In this document: positions 9,100-17,181 of the stretch, one piece after another
Layout: every line of letters starts with the position of its first letter
Numbering within the stretch: the stretch's first letter is position 1
Source of the DNA: Cryptomeria japonica
Lineage: Eukaryota; Streptophyta; Pinopsida; Cupressales; Cupressaceae
DNA length: 20,000 bases
Direction of reading: 5' to 3'
Assembly (NCBI RefSeq): GCF_030272615.1
Contig: NW_026729148.1
Span: forward strand, 25,001 to 45,000
Program-made: the position numbers and the translations under genes
The notes under the pieces: model-generated
The model's input: the letters and a program-made list of their open reading frames with translations, nothing else
Told to the model about the DNA's origin: nothing
Database searches by the model: none

Positions 9100-9115
9100 C
9101 CTCCCCTATATAAAG
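9100..9115 (-). promoter_or_regulatory. Promoter-like core 13, with one inserted base
   Basis: The + strand reads CCTCCCCTATATAAAG, with one A more than all other copies. The minus-strand TATATAGGGGAGG is intact. The companion element starts at 9169 and hairpin arms are 9073-9079 and 9101-9107. It is the outermost core, next to the G-rich minisatellite. Confidence 0.47.
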
Positions 9116-9189
9116 CTATTTGTCCGATTCTCATACGTGTAGTCTGCAGCAGCGATTAGGACATCGACCCCAACTTCCGAATTCGTTTG

Positions 9190-9375
9190 CATTGACCGCA
9201 CCAAAGGTGCACGCCTTGGTGTGCACCTTGGAGTGCACTTTGGTGCACGCCTTGGTGTGCACCTTGGAGTGCACTTTGGTGCTCACCTCGGTGCACACTT
9301 TGGTGTGCACCTCGGTGTGCACCAAAGGTGCGCACCTTGGAGCGCACCAAAGGTGTACACTTTGGAGCGCACCAC
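9190..9375. repeat. GGTGC/GCACC short-motif expansion
   Basis: A dense run of 10-bp words of the type GGTGCACGCC, TTGGTGTGCACC and TTGGAGTGCAC. Many are self-complementary around GTGCAC. It lies where shorter insertions occur in neighbouring units (about 8820-8850). It accounts for most of the 181 bp by which this unit exceeds 157 bp. Confidence 0.85.
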
Positions 9376-9399
9376 ATAGGGTCTTTGAGAGGTTGGCGC

Positions 9400-11120
9400 A
9401 GTGCGCACACCAAGGTGGGTGTTGAGGTGCGTGCCGAGGTGGGTGGGTGCTAGGGTGCGCTCCATGGTGGGTGCCAGGGTGGGTGCGTGCTAGGGTGGAT
9501 TCCAAAGAGGGTCATAGGGTGGGTGCCAAGGTGGGTTGGTGATATAGTGGGTTCAAAGGTGGGTACTAGGGTGGGTTCCAAGGTGGGTCACAAGTTGGGT
9601 GCCAGGATGCGTGGGTGTTAGGTTGGGTGCCAAGGTGGGCTCCTGCGTGGGTGGGTGCTAGGGTGGGTTTCAAGGTGGACGCGAGGGCGGGTGCCAAGGT
9701 GGGTAACAAGTTGGGTGTTAGGATGGGTGAGTGCTAGAGTGGGTGCCAAGGTGGGTGGGTGCTAAGGTGGATGCCAAGGTGGTTCACAGGGTGGGTGGGT
9801 TCTAGGGTGAGTTCCAAGGTGGGTCACAGGTTTAGTGCTAGGGTGCGTGTCAAGGCGGGTGTCGAGGTGCCTGGGTGCTAGGGTGTGGATGCCAATGTGG
9901 GTCATAGGGTGGGTACTAGGGTGGGCTGCAATGTGGGTGCCAAGGTGGGTAACATGCTCGGTTGGTTCTAAATTGGGTGTCAGGGTGGGTGTGCACCCAC
10001 CTTGCCCGAGGTGGGTGCCAAGGTGCCAGTGTGGGTGGGTGCTAAGGTGGATGCCAAGGTGGGTGAGAAGGTGGGTGATAGGTTGAGTGGTAGGATGGGT
10101 GGGTGCCAAGATGGGTCACAGGGTGGGTGCAAGGGTGGGTAGGTGCTAGGGTTGGTGTCAGGGTGGGTGGGTGCTAGGTTGGGTTCCAAGGTGGGTGCGA
10201 GGGTGAGTGTCAAGGTGGGTCACAGGTTAGGTGCTAGGATGGGTGAGTGCTAGGGTGCAAAGGTGCCAGGGTGGGTGCTAGGATGGGTCGATGCTAGGGT
10301 GAGTGGCAAGGTGGGTCCACAAGTGTCAAGGTGGGTGCCGAGGTGGGTGCCAACTTGGGTTCCAAGGTGGGTGCCAAGTGGGCGACTGCTATGGTGGATG
10401 CCAAGGTGGGTCACGGGGTGGGTGCCAAGTTGCTAGGTTGTGTTCCAAGGTGGGTGCCAACGTGGCTGCTAGGGTGCGTGGGTTAAAGGGTGTGTCACAA
10501 CGTGGGTGCCAGGATGGGTGCGCACCCACACTGGCCAAGACGGGTGCAAGGTTGGGTTCCAAGCCCGGTCACAGGCTGGGTGCTAGGATGGGTGGGTGCC
10601 AAGGTGGGCACCAGGGTGGGTGCACCCACCCTGGCCAAGGTGGGTCACGGGGTGGGTCCTAGGGTGGGTAACGGGGTGGGTACTAAGGTGCGTGCCAAGG
10701 TGGGTCATGGGGTGGGTGCCAAGGTGGGCACCAGGGTGGGTGTGCACCAACCCTAGCCAGGGTAGGTCACGGGGTGGTTGTCGGGGTGGGCGTCAAGGAG
10801 CCAAGGTGGGTGGCAAGTAGCCAAGTTGCGTGCCAAGGTGGGTGTCGGGGTGGGTGCCAAGGATCCAAGGTGGGTGCCAAGGAACCAAGGTGGGTGTCTG
10901 GGTGGGTGCCGAGGTGGGAGCCAGGGTGGGTCCCAAGGTGAGTGCAAAGGTGGGTGCCAGGGTCAAGGTGAGTGCCAATGTGGGTTCCAAGGTGCCAGGG
11001 TCAGGGTGAGTGCCAATGTGGGTTCAAAGGTGCTAAGTTGGGTGCGAGGTTGGGTGCGAGGGTGGGTGGGTGCCAAGGTGTGCTAGGTGGAAGCCCGGGT
11101 GGGTCGGCATCCCATGGGTG
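9400..11120. repeat. GGTGGGT G-rich minisatellite
   Basis: About 1.7 kb of irregular repeats on the theme GGTGGGTGCCAAGGTGGGT, with linkers such as CTAGGGT, TCACAGG and AACGGG. The + strand is strongly G-rich. Several sites meet the four-tract G-quadruplex pattern, for example GGGTGGGTGCAAGGGTGGG at 10121-10139. Open frames on both strands here have low-complexity, repeat-driven composition and no domain. No gene is seen. Confidence 0.93.
10611..10634. repeat. 24-bp perfect palindrome
   Basis: The sequence is its own reverse complement over 24 bp, centred on GTGGGTGCACCCAC. Related but imperfect reversals occur near 10001 and 10517. The second copy of the large duplication begins 11 bp into this palindrome (10622). 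Confidence 0.9.
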
Positions 11121-11147
11121 TCGAGTTGGGTGCCTGATGGGTGCTTC

Positions 11148-11500
11148 TTGTCAAGTTTTAGTCGTCGGGACTCATTTCGAGCCTTAGAGGTCGTTTCTTG
11201 TCCGGTTGCCCTGTCTTCGACCTGGGAACCCAATTTTGGTCCTCGGGTCCCATTTTTTTTTGTCTCGCATCCCACTTTTGGCCTGTGGCCTTTTCGGGGT
11301 CGATTCTCGTTTTGGGCATCAGAGCATGTTTCTTCTCCTAAAACCCAATATTTGTTTATTAAGTCTCGGAACACATTTTTGTTCTCGTGGACCCATCATG
11401 GGTCTTGGAACGCATTTGTGGTCCTTGGGTCCCATTTTGCATCCCGAAACTTGTGTTTTGGTGCTTGATCCCTATTTTGGGTGCCCACCTTGCACCAAGT
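11148..11500. repeat. Degenerate T-rich short repeats
   Basis: A 350-bp stretch of loosely repeated 20-25-bp words of the type CTCGGGTCCCATTTTTGGT. It differs sharply in composition from the G-rich repeats on its left and the GC-rich DNA on its right. The open frames across it have no recognisable domain. It may be a decayed minisatellite; its role is unknown. Confidence 0.55.
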
Positions 11501-11848
11501 GCGCACCCGGGGCAAACCGAGCGCCTTGGTGCACCGGGGCAAGATCGAGCGTGCACCCGAGGCGCCCCGAACATGCACCAAGGTGCACTCGGCCCACATG
11601 TGAGCGCAGGTCGTTGCGCCCGAGGTGGTGTGTGGGCACCGCGTTGCAGACGGGACACTGCACGCACACGACGCCCCGTCCAGGTGCACGCACGTAGGCC
11701 GGGCCGGGTGCACACCCGACGCCCTAGCAAGGTGCGCGCACCCGGGCAGGGCTCACACTTGGCGAACGGGGCGCACTTCGCGAGGGAGGGTGTGCACCTC
11801 GACGGGGGTGGGTGGCCGGGGTGGATTCGCACGTGGGTCGCGGTTTGC
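11501..11848. other. GC-rich 5' flank of 5S gene 1
   Basis: The stretch is rich in GTGCACC and GCGCACCCGGGGCAAACC words, the same vocabulary as the repeats right of the gene. It contains no long tandem unit and no gene. The 5S gene therefore sits inside this repeat family rather than in a conventional short 5S spacer. Confidence 0.6.
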
Positions 11849-11876
11849 TAAGTACACACTGCGACAAGCTCATAAC
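11849..11876 (+). promoter_or_regulatory. 5S gene 1 upstream promoter elements
   Basis: A TATA-like TAAGTA occupies positions -28 to -23 relative to the 5S start, and there is a C at -1. Both match the layout known for plant 5S genes. A GC dinucleotide at -15/-14 is near the usual -12 position. Confidence 0.6.
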
Positions 11877-11994
11877 GGGTGCGATCATACCAGCGTTAGT
11901 GCACCGGATCCCATCAGAACTCCGCAGTTAAGCGCGCTTGGGCCGGAGTAGTACTGGGATGGGTGACCTCCCGGGAAGTCCCGGTGTTGCACCC
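11877..11994 (+). rRNA. 5S ribosomal RNA gene, copy 1
   Basis: Encodes the 118-nt 5S rRNA of the large ribosomal subunit, transcribed by RNA polymerase III. It starts GGGTGCGATCATACCAGC and ends GGTGTTGCACCC, so the two ends pair as helix I. The internal promoter is intact (A box about 11926-11940, C box about 11956-11973). Compared with the angiosperm sequence as I recall it, changes occur as compensated pairs: GGGATGGGTGACCTCCC replaces an A-U pair by G-C in helix IV, and CCGG/CCGG replaces CGAG/CTCG in helix V. That argues for a functional gene. A T6 run follows immediately. It lies alone within repeats, not in a short-unit 5S array. GCGTTAGTGCACC near the start looks gymnosperm-like. Confidence 0.97.
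11926..11973 (+). promoter_or_regulatory. 5S gene 1 internal control region
   Basis: Holds the A-box segment AGTTAAGCGCGCTTG, the intermediate element and the C-box segment around GGATGGGTGACCTCCC, where TFIIIA binds in eukaryotic 5S genes. All three are complete. Confidence 0.85.
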
Positions 11995-12000
11995 TTTTTT
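11995..12000 (+). terminator. Pol III T6 terminator of 5S gene 1
   Basis: Six T residues start at the base after the mature 3' end. A second run of five T's lies at 12003-12007. Confidence 0.9.
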
Positions 12001-12007
12001 AGTTTTT

Positions 12008-12442
12008 CGCCGGGCGTCGCAATGCTATTTGAATAAACCTTTTGCCCGTTTGCGTTCTCGTCGGGGCCGGGCCGGGCCGGGGTGCGCTGCCCGCACTACC
12101 GCGCGCGCGGGGGCGACACCGAGCGCGCACCCGAGGCGCCCCGAGCACACAGGCCACGGTGCAACCCGGGCGTTGTGCGCGCACCCCGGTGCGCCCGAGG
12201 TGCTGCGCGCGCACCCAGGTGAAATCGGTGTGCACCTCGGCCAGTGCGCGCTCGGTCGAGTCGCGCACGTTGGCCAAGGTGCACGGTGATGTTTCTTACT
12301 CTAAGGTTCCGCACCAGACGCCCGGGACAGGTGAGCGAAGCTGGGCGGGGCCGGGTGCGCGGCCGGGGCAGGTGCACGCAGCTGGAGAGAGCTTTGGAGC
12401 ACACCAGAGGTGCGCACCTTGGAGCACACTTCGGAGCGCACC
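12008..12442. other. GC-rich 3' flank of 5S gene 1
   Basis: The stretch includes a CGGGGCCGGGCCGGGCCGG run (12061-12080) and many GCGCGC and GTGCACC words, but no clear tandem unit. Open frames are composition-driven. I see no gene in it. Confidence 0.6.
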
Positions 12443-12558
12443 AATGATGCGCTCCATTCAAAAGTTTCCTGAAAAGGCAAAAAAAGTTGAGATTATAGAA
12501 TTTCCCACTTGAGAGATTGTAAAAAAAAAAAATTTAAAATGAAGGAAACGCGGGTGCC
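12443..12558. repeat. AT-rich module, variant form (copy 1)
   Basis: It runs from GATGCGCTCC through CCTGAAAAGGCAAAAAAAG, a 12-A run and AATTTAAAATG, to GGAAACGCGGGTGCC. Its ends match the later AT-rich modules, but its middle differs and lacks the TTCCGTTTT inverted repeat. Confidence 0.75.
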
Positions 12559-14665
12559 AAGGTGTGCGCGCCCGGGTGCGCAGCCCAGCCAAGGTGTGCG
12601 CACCAAGGCGCCCACCCTGGCGAAGGTGCACGCAAGGTGCGCACCCGAGGCAAACCGGACAATTAACCCAACTTTCGACTTCGCGCGCACCTGCGCACCT
12701 TGGAGCGCACTTCGGAGCGCTCCTTGGTGCGCACCAATCTTGGGCACCTCGGAGTGCACCATGGCGCCCACCAAGGTGCGCACCCGGGGCAAACCGAGCT
12801 CCGACTTCGTGCGCACCTTGGAGCGCACGAAAGGTGCGCACCATGGCGCCCACCAAGGTGCGCAGCCCAGCCAAGGCGTGCGCATCAAGGTGCGCACCCT
12901 GGCGAAGGTGCGCACCCGGGGCAAACCGAGCTCCGACTTCGTGCGCACCTTGGAGCGCACAAAGGGTGCGCAACCCAGCCAAGGTGTGCGCACCCCGGGC
13001 AAACCGAGCTCCGAATCGTGCGCACCTTGGAGCACACTTCGGAGCCCTCCTTGGTGCGCACCGATGTTGCGCACCTCGGAGCGCACCCGGGGAAAACAAT
13101 GCAATTAACCCGACTTTCGACTTCGTGGGCACCTCGGAGCGCTCTCGGGTTCGCACCTCGGAGCACACCGAGGTGCGCACCTTTGATGCGCTGCCTTCAC
13201 CAATTTCCAGAAAAGGCAAGAAAACATTGAGAAGGTGTGCGCACCGAGGTGCCCACCCTGGCGAAGGTGCACGCGAGGTGCGCACCCGGGGCAAACCGGG
13301 CTCCGACTTCGTGCACGCCATGCTGCGCACCTTGGAGGGCCATGGTGCGCACCTTGGAGCACACTTCGGAGCGCTCAATGGTGCCCAACCCAGCCAAGGT
13401 GCCCACCGCGGCGAAGGTGCACGCGAGGTGCGCACCCGGGGCAAACCGGGCTCCGACTTCGTGCACGCCGCACCTTGGAGCACACTTCGGAGCGCTCCTT
13501 GGTGCGCACCAGGGCGCGCAACCCAGCCGAGGTGCCCACCCCGGCGAAGGTGCACGCGGGGTGCGCACCCGGGGCAAACCGGGCTCCGACTTCGTGCACG
13601 CCATGGTGCCCACCGCGGCGAAGGTGCACGCGAGGTGCGCACCCGGGGCAAACCGGGCTCCGACTTCGTGCACGCCGCACCTTGGAGCACACTTCGGAGC
13701 GCTCCTTGGTGCGCACCAGGGCGCGCAACCCAGCCGAGGTGCCCACCCCGGCGAAGGTGCACGCGAGGTGCGCACCCGGGGCAAACCGGGCTCCGACTTC
13801 GTGCACGCCATGGTGCCCACCGCGGCGAAGGTGCACGCGAGGTGCGCACCCGGGGCAAACCGGGCTCCGACTTCGTGCACGCCGCACCTTGGAGCACACT
13901 TCGGAGCGCTCCTTGGTGCGCACCATGGTGCCCACCAGGGCGCGCAACCCCGCCGAAGGTGCACGCGAGGTGCGCACCCGGGGCAAACCGGGCTCCGACT
14001 TCGTGCACGCCGCACCTTGGAGCACACTTCGGAGCGCTCCTTGGTGCGCACCAGGGCGCGCAACCCCGCCGAAGGTGCACGCGAGGTGCGCACCCGGGGC
14101 AAACCGGGCTCCGACTTCGTGCACGCCATGGTGCGCACCAGGGTGCCCACCGCGGCGAAGGTGCGCACCCGGGGCAAACCGGGCTCCGACTTCGTGCACG
14201 CCGCACCTTGGAGCACACTTCGGAGCGCTCCTTGGTGCGCACCAGGGCGCGCAACCCAGCCGAGGTGCCCACCCCGGCGAAGGTGCACGCGAGGTGCGCA
14301 CCCGGGGCAAACCGGGCTCCGACTTCGTGCACGCCATGGTGCCCACCGCGGCGAAGGTGCGCACCCGGGGCAAACCGGGCTAGGACTTCGTGCACGCCGC
14401 ACCTTGGAGCACACTTCGGAGCGCTCCTTGGTGCGCACCATGGTGCCCACCAGGCCGCGCAACCCAGCCAAGGTGTGCGCACCAAGGTGCACGCGAGGTG
14501 CGCACCCGGGGCAAACCGGGGTCCGGCTTCGTGCACGCCGCACCTTGGAGCACACATCGGGGCGCTCCCGGGTTCGCACCGGCGTTGCGCACCGTGGTGG
14601 GCACCTCGGAGCGCACCGTGGTGGGCACCTCGGAGCACACCAAGGTGGGCAGCGAGGTGCGCACC
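12559..14665. repeat. GC-rich composite tandem repeat
   Basis: Built from alternating modules around GGGGCAAACCGGGCTCCGAC, TTCGTGCACGCC, GCACCTTGGAGCACACTTCG and GCGAAGGTGCACGCGAGG. Intervals between successive ACCTTGGAGCACAC words in the right half are 121, 207, 207, 128, 191, 196 and 141 bp, so units are mosaics rather than one period. GGGCAAACCGAGC variants dominate on the left and GGGCAAACCGGGC on the right. Open frames up to 726 codons occur on both strands. They consist of repeats without stops and look non-coding. Confidence 0.9.
13182..13234. repeat. Truncated AT-rich module
   Basis: Carries only the TTTGATGCGCTGCC to CCAGAAAAGGCAAGAAAAC start of the module and then returns to GC-rich repeat. 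Confidence 0.75.
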
Positions 14666-14775
14666 TTTGATGCGATGCCTTCACTAATTTCCATAAAAGG
14701 CAAAAAAAAACGAGATTTTAAAATTTCCGTTTTGAAAGATAGTGAGAAAAAGGGAATGCTGGTGCCATCTTGAGC
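14666..14775. repeat. AT-rich module 1
   Basis: TTTGATGCGATGCC, a 9-A run, ATTTTAAAATTTCCG and GAAAGATAGTGAGAAAAAG in order, ending at GGTGCCATCTTGAGCC. One change (AGGGAAT for ACGGAAC) breaks the inverted repeat seen in modules 2 and 3. Confidence 0.85.
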
Positions 14776-14898
14776 CCGCCCTGGTGCGCAGCCCAGCCAA
14801 GGTGTGCGCACCAAGGTGCCCACCCTGGCGAAGGTGCGCGCCCGGGCAATTAACCCAACTTCCAACTTCGCGCGCGCCAGGGTGGGAGCGCACCCAAC

Positions 14899-14995
14899 AA
14901 CCGGGCCTGGGAAGAGCCAATGCGAGAAACCCCACCAAACGCTCTGACAAAAAAAGAGGGGGCGCTCCAGTAACCCCGCTTCGGAGCGCACCCTG
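14899..14995. repeat. CCGGGCCTGGGAAGAGCC module 1
   Basis: A 97-bp word running from ACCGGGCCTGGGAAGAGCC through CCCCACCAAACGCTC and an A-run to CCCCGCTTCGGAGCGCA. It recurs at 15370-15465, and part of it is used again at the right window edge. Confidence 0.8.
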
Positions 14996-15159
14996 GGCAA
15001 ACCCAGCCAGGGTGCCCACCCCGGCCAAGGTGCAGGCGAGGTGCGCACCCGGGGCAAACCGGGCTCCGACAACGTGCACGCCGCACCTTGGAGCACACTT
15101 CGTAGCGCTCCCGGGTGCGCACCTCAGAGCACACCAAGGTGGGCAGCGAGGTGCGCACC

Positions 15160-15269
15160 TTTGATGCGCTGCCTTCACTAATTTCCAGAAAAGGCAAAAA
15201 AAAGAGGAGATTTTAAAATTTCCGTTTTGAAAGATAGTGAAAAAAACGGAACGCGGGTGCCATCTTGAG
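15160..15269. repeat. AT-rich module 2
   Basis: Same plan as module 1, with an 8-A run. A 9-bp inverted repeat, TTCCGTTTT (15220-15228) and AAAACGGAA (15243-15251), encloses a 14-nt loop. Confidence 0.88.
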
Positions 15270-15369
15270 CCCGCCCTGGTGCACAGCCCAGGTAAGGTGC
15301 CCACCCTGGCAAAGGTGCGCACCCGGGCAATTAACCCTACTTCCGACTTCGTGCGCGCCAGGGTGGCAA

Positions 15370-15465
15370 CCGGGCCTGGGAAGAGCCAATGCGAGAAACC
15401 CCACCAAACGCTCCGACAAAAAAAGAGGCGGCGCTCCAATAACCCCGCTTCGGAGCGCAGCCGGG
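15370..15465. repeat. CCGGGCCTGGGAAGAGCC module 2
   Basis: Nearly identical to the word at 14899, with a few substitutions such as CTCCGAC for CTCTGAC. Confidence 0.8.
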
Positions 15466-15629
15466 GCAAACCCAGCCAAGGTGCCCACCCCGACGAAGGT
15501 GCACGCGAGGTGCGCACCCGGGGCAAACCGGGCTCCGACAACGTGCACGCAGCACCTTGGAGCACACTTCGAAGCACTCCCGGGTGCCCACCGGCGTTGC
15601 GCACCGTGGTGGGCAGCGAGGTGCGCACC

Positions 15630-15739
15630 TTTGATGCGCTGCCTTCACTAATTTCCAGAAAAGGCAAAAAAAAATGAGATTTTAAAATTTCCGTTTTGAA
15701 AGATAGTGAAAAAAACGGAACGCGGGTGCCATCTTGAGC
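15630..15739. repeat. AT-rich module 3
   Basis: A 9-A run is followed by TGAGATTTTAAAATTTCCG. The inverted repeat is intact (15689-15697 with 15712-15720). Confidence 0.88.
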
Positions 15740-15984
15740 CCGCCCTGGTGCGCAGCCCAGGCAAGGCATGCGCACCAAGGTGCCCACCCGCGGTGCACGC
15801 CCGGGGCAAACCGGGCTCCGACTTCGTGCAGGCCGCACCTTGGAGCACACTTCGGAGCGCTCCTTGGTGCGCACCATGGTGCCCACCAGGGCGCACCCGG
15901 GGCAAACCGGGCTCCGACTTCGTGCACGCCGCACCTTGGAGCACACATCGGAGCGCTCCCAGGTTCGCACCAGCGTTGCGCACC

Positions 15985-16095
15985 TTTGATGCGCTGCCTT
16001 CACTAATTTCCAGAAAAGGCAAAAAAAAACGATATTTTAAAATTTCCGTTCTGAAAGATAGTGAAAAAAACGGAACGCGGGTGCCATCTTGAGCC
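15985..16095. repeat. AT-rich module 4
   Basis: A 9-A run. TTCCGTTCT carries a T-to-C change, so one pair of the inverted repeat is lost. Confidence 0.88.
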
Positions 16096-16498
16096 CTTCC
16101 TGGTGCGCAGCCCAGGCAAGTTGTGCGCACCAAGGTGCCCACCCTGGCGGAGGTGCGCGCCCGGGGCAAACCGGGCTCCGACTTCGTGCACTGCATGGTG
16201 CCCACCAAGGCGCGCAACCCAGCCAAGGTGCCCACCGCAGCGAAGGTGCACGCGAGGTGCGCACCCGAGGTGCACACCCGGGGCAAACCGAGCTCCGACT
16301 TCGTGCACGCCGCACCTTGGAGCACACTTCAGAGCGCTCCTTGGTGCGCACCAGGGCGCGCAACCCAGCCAAGGTGCTCACCCCGGCGAAGGTGCACGCG
16401 AGGTGCGCACCCGGGGCAAGCCGGGCTCGGACTTCGTGCACGCCGCACCTTGGAGCACACATCGGAGCGCTCCCGGGTTCGCACCAGCATTGCGCACC
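16096..16498. repeat. GC-rich repeat between AT-rich modules 4 and 5
   Basis: The same word set as 12559-14665, including GGGGCAAACCGGGCTCCGAC and GCACCTTGGAGCACAC. The stretch from one AT-rich module to the next forms a larger repeat of variable length; module starts 14666, 15160, 15630, 15985 and 16499 are 494, 470, 355 and 514 bp apart. Confidence 0.85.
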
Positions 16499-16620
16499 TT
16501 TGATGCGCTGCCTTCACTAATTTCCAGAAAAGGCAAAAAAAAAAAAAAAACGAGATTTTAAAATTTCCGTTTTGAAAGATAGTGAAAAAAACGGAACGCG
16601 GGTGCCATCTTGAGCCCGCC
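16499..16620. repeat. AT-rich module 5, with expanded A-run
   Basis: The A-run has 16 residues, against 7-9 at the same site in the other modules. The inverted repeat is intact (16565-16573 with 16588-16596). It is the last module before the large-duplication junction. Confidence 0.88.
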
Positions 16621-16655
16621 CTGGTGTGCAGCCCAGGCAAGTTGTGCGCACCAAG

Positions 16656-17154
16656 GCACCCACCCTGGCCAAGGTGGGTCACGGGGTGGGTCCTAGGGTG
16701 GGTAACGGGGTGGGTACTAAGGTGCGTGCCAAGGTGGGTCATGGGGTGGGTGCCAAGGTGGGCACCAGGGTGGGTGTGCACCAACCCTAGCCAGGGTAGG
16801 TCACGGGGTGGTTGTCGGGGTGGGCGTCAAGGAGCCAAGGTGGGTGGCAAGTAGCCAAGTTGCGTGCCAAGGTGGGTGTCGGGGTGGGTGCCAAGGATCC
16901 AAGGTGGGTGCCAAGGAACCAAGGTGGGTGTCTGGGTGGGTGCCGAGGTGGGAGCCAGGGTGGGTCCCAAGGTGAGTGCAAAGGTGGGTGCCAGGGTCAA
17001 GGTGAGTGCCAATGTGGGTTCCAAGGTGCCAGGGTCAGGGTGAGTGCCAATGTGGGTTCAAAGGTGCTAAGTTGGGTGCGAGGTTGGGTGCGAGGGTGGG
17101 TGGGTGCCAAGGTGTGCTAGGTGGAAGCCCGGGTGGGTCGGCATCCCATGGGTG
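16656..17154. repeat. G-rich minisatellite, second copy (right part only)
   Basis: Corresponds to 10622-11120. Roughly the first 1.2 kb of the copy-1 minisatellite is absent, and the left neighbour is instead an AT-rich module. Confidence 0.92.
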
Positions 17155-17181
17155 TCGAGTTGGGTGCCTGATGGGTGCTTC

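Larger units (their letters stand above)
8193..9378. repeat. 157-bp tandem units with promoter cores
   Basis: The GGGTCTTTGAGG landmark (with small changes) falls at 8193, 8350, 8507, 8664, 8884, 9041 and 9379, giving steps of 157, 157, 157, 220, 157 and 338 bp. The 157-bp unit is the minimal promoter unit. The longer units carry GGTGC-rich insertions at one fixed place after the companion element. A final truncated unit at 9379 has the landmark but no core. Confidence 0.93.
10622..13953. repeat. Large duplication, copy 1
   Basis: This 3.3-kb stretch reappears at 16656-19987, with an offset of 6034 or 6035 bp. Differences noticed by eye are G11551 against A17585, one extra G in a G run near 12110/18145, a one-base loss with a change at 13616-13621/19651-19655, and C13919 against T19953. 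The near-identity includes fast-evolving minisatellite DNA, so the duplication is recent or actively homogenised, or possibly an assembly duplication. Confidence 0.93.

Noticed and set aside
4974-9115. Thirteen ordinary RNA polymerase II promoters on the + strand (TATATAAG)
   Set aside because: Not excluded, but no coding sequence follows any of them. The invariant G run on the minus strand and a 5S gene a few kilobases away fit a Pol I start better. Kept as the alternative.
9400-11120. Telomeric or interstitial telomere repeat
   Set aside because: The unit is of the GGTGGGTGCC type, not the plant telomere repeat TTTAGGG.
12458-14638. Open frame of 726 codons on the minus strand, and others of several hundred codons on both strands
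   Set aside because: The frames consist of repeated Ala-, Pro-, Arg- and His-rich peptides from GC-rich repeats with few stop codons. Similar lengths are open in other frames at the same place.
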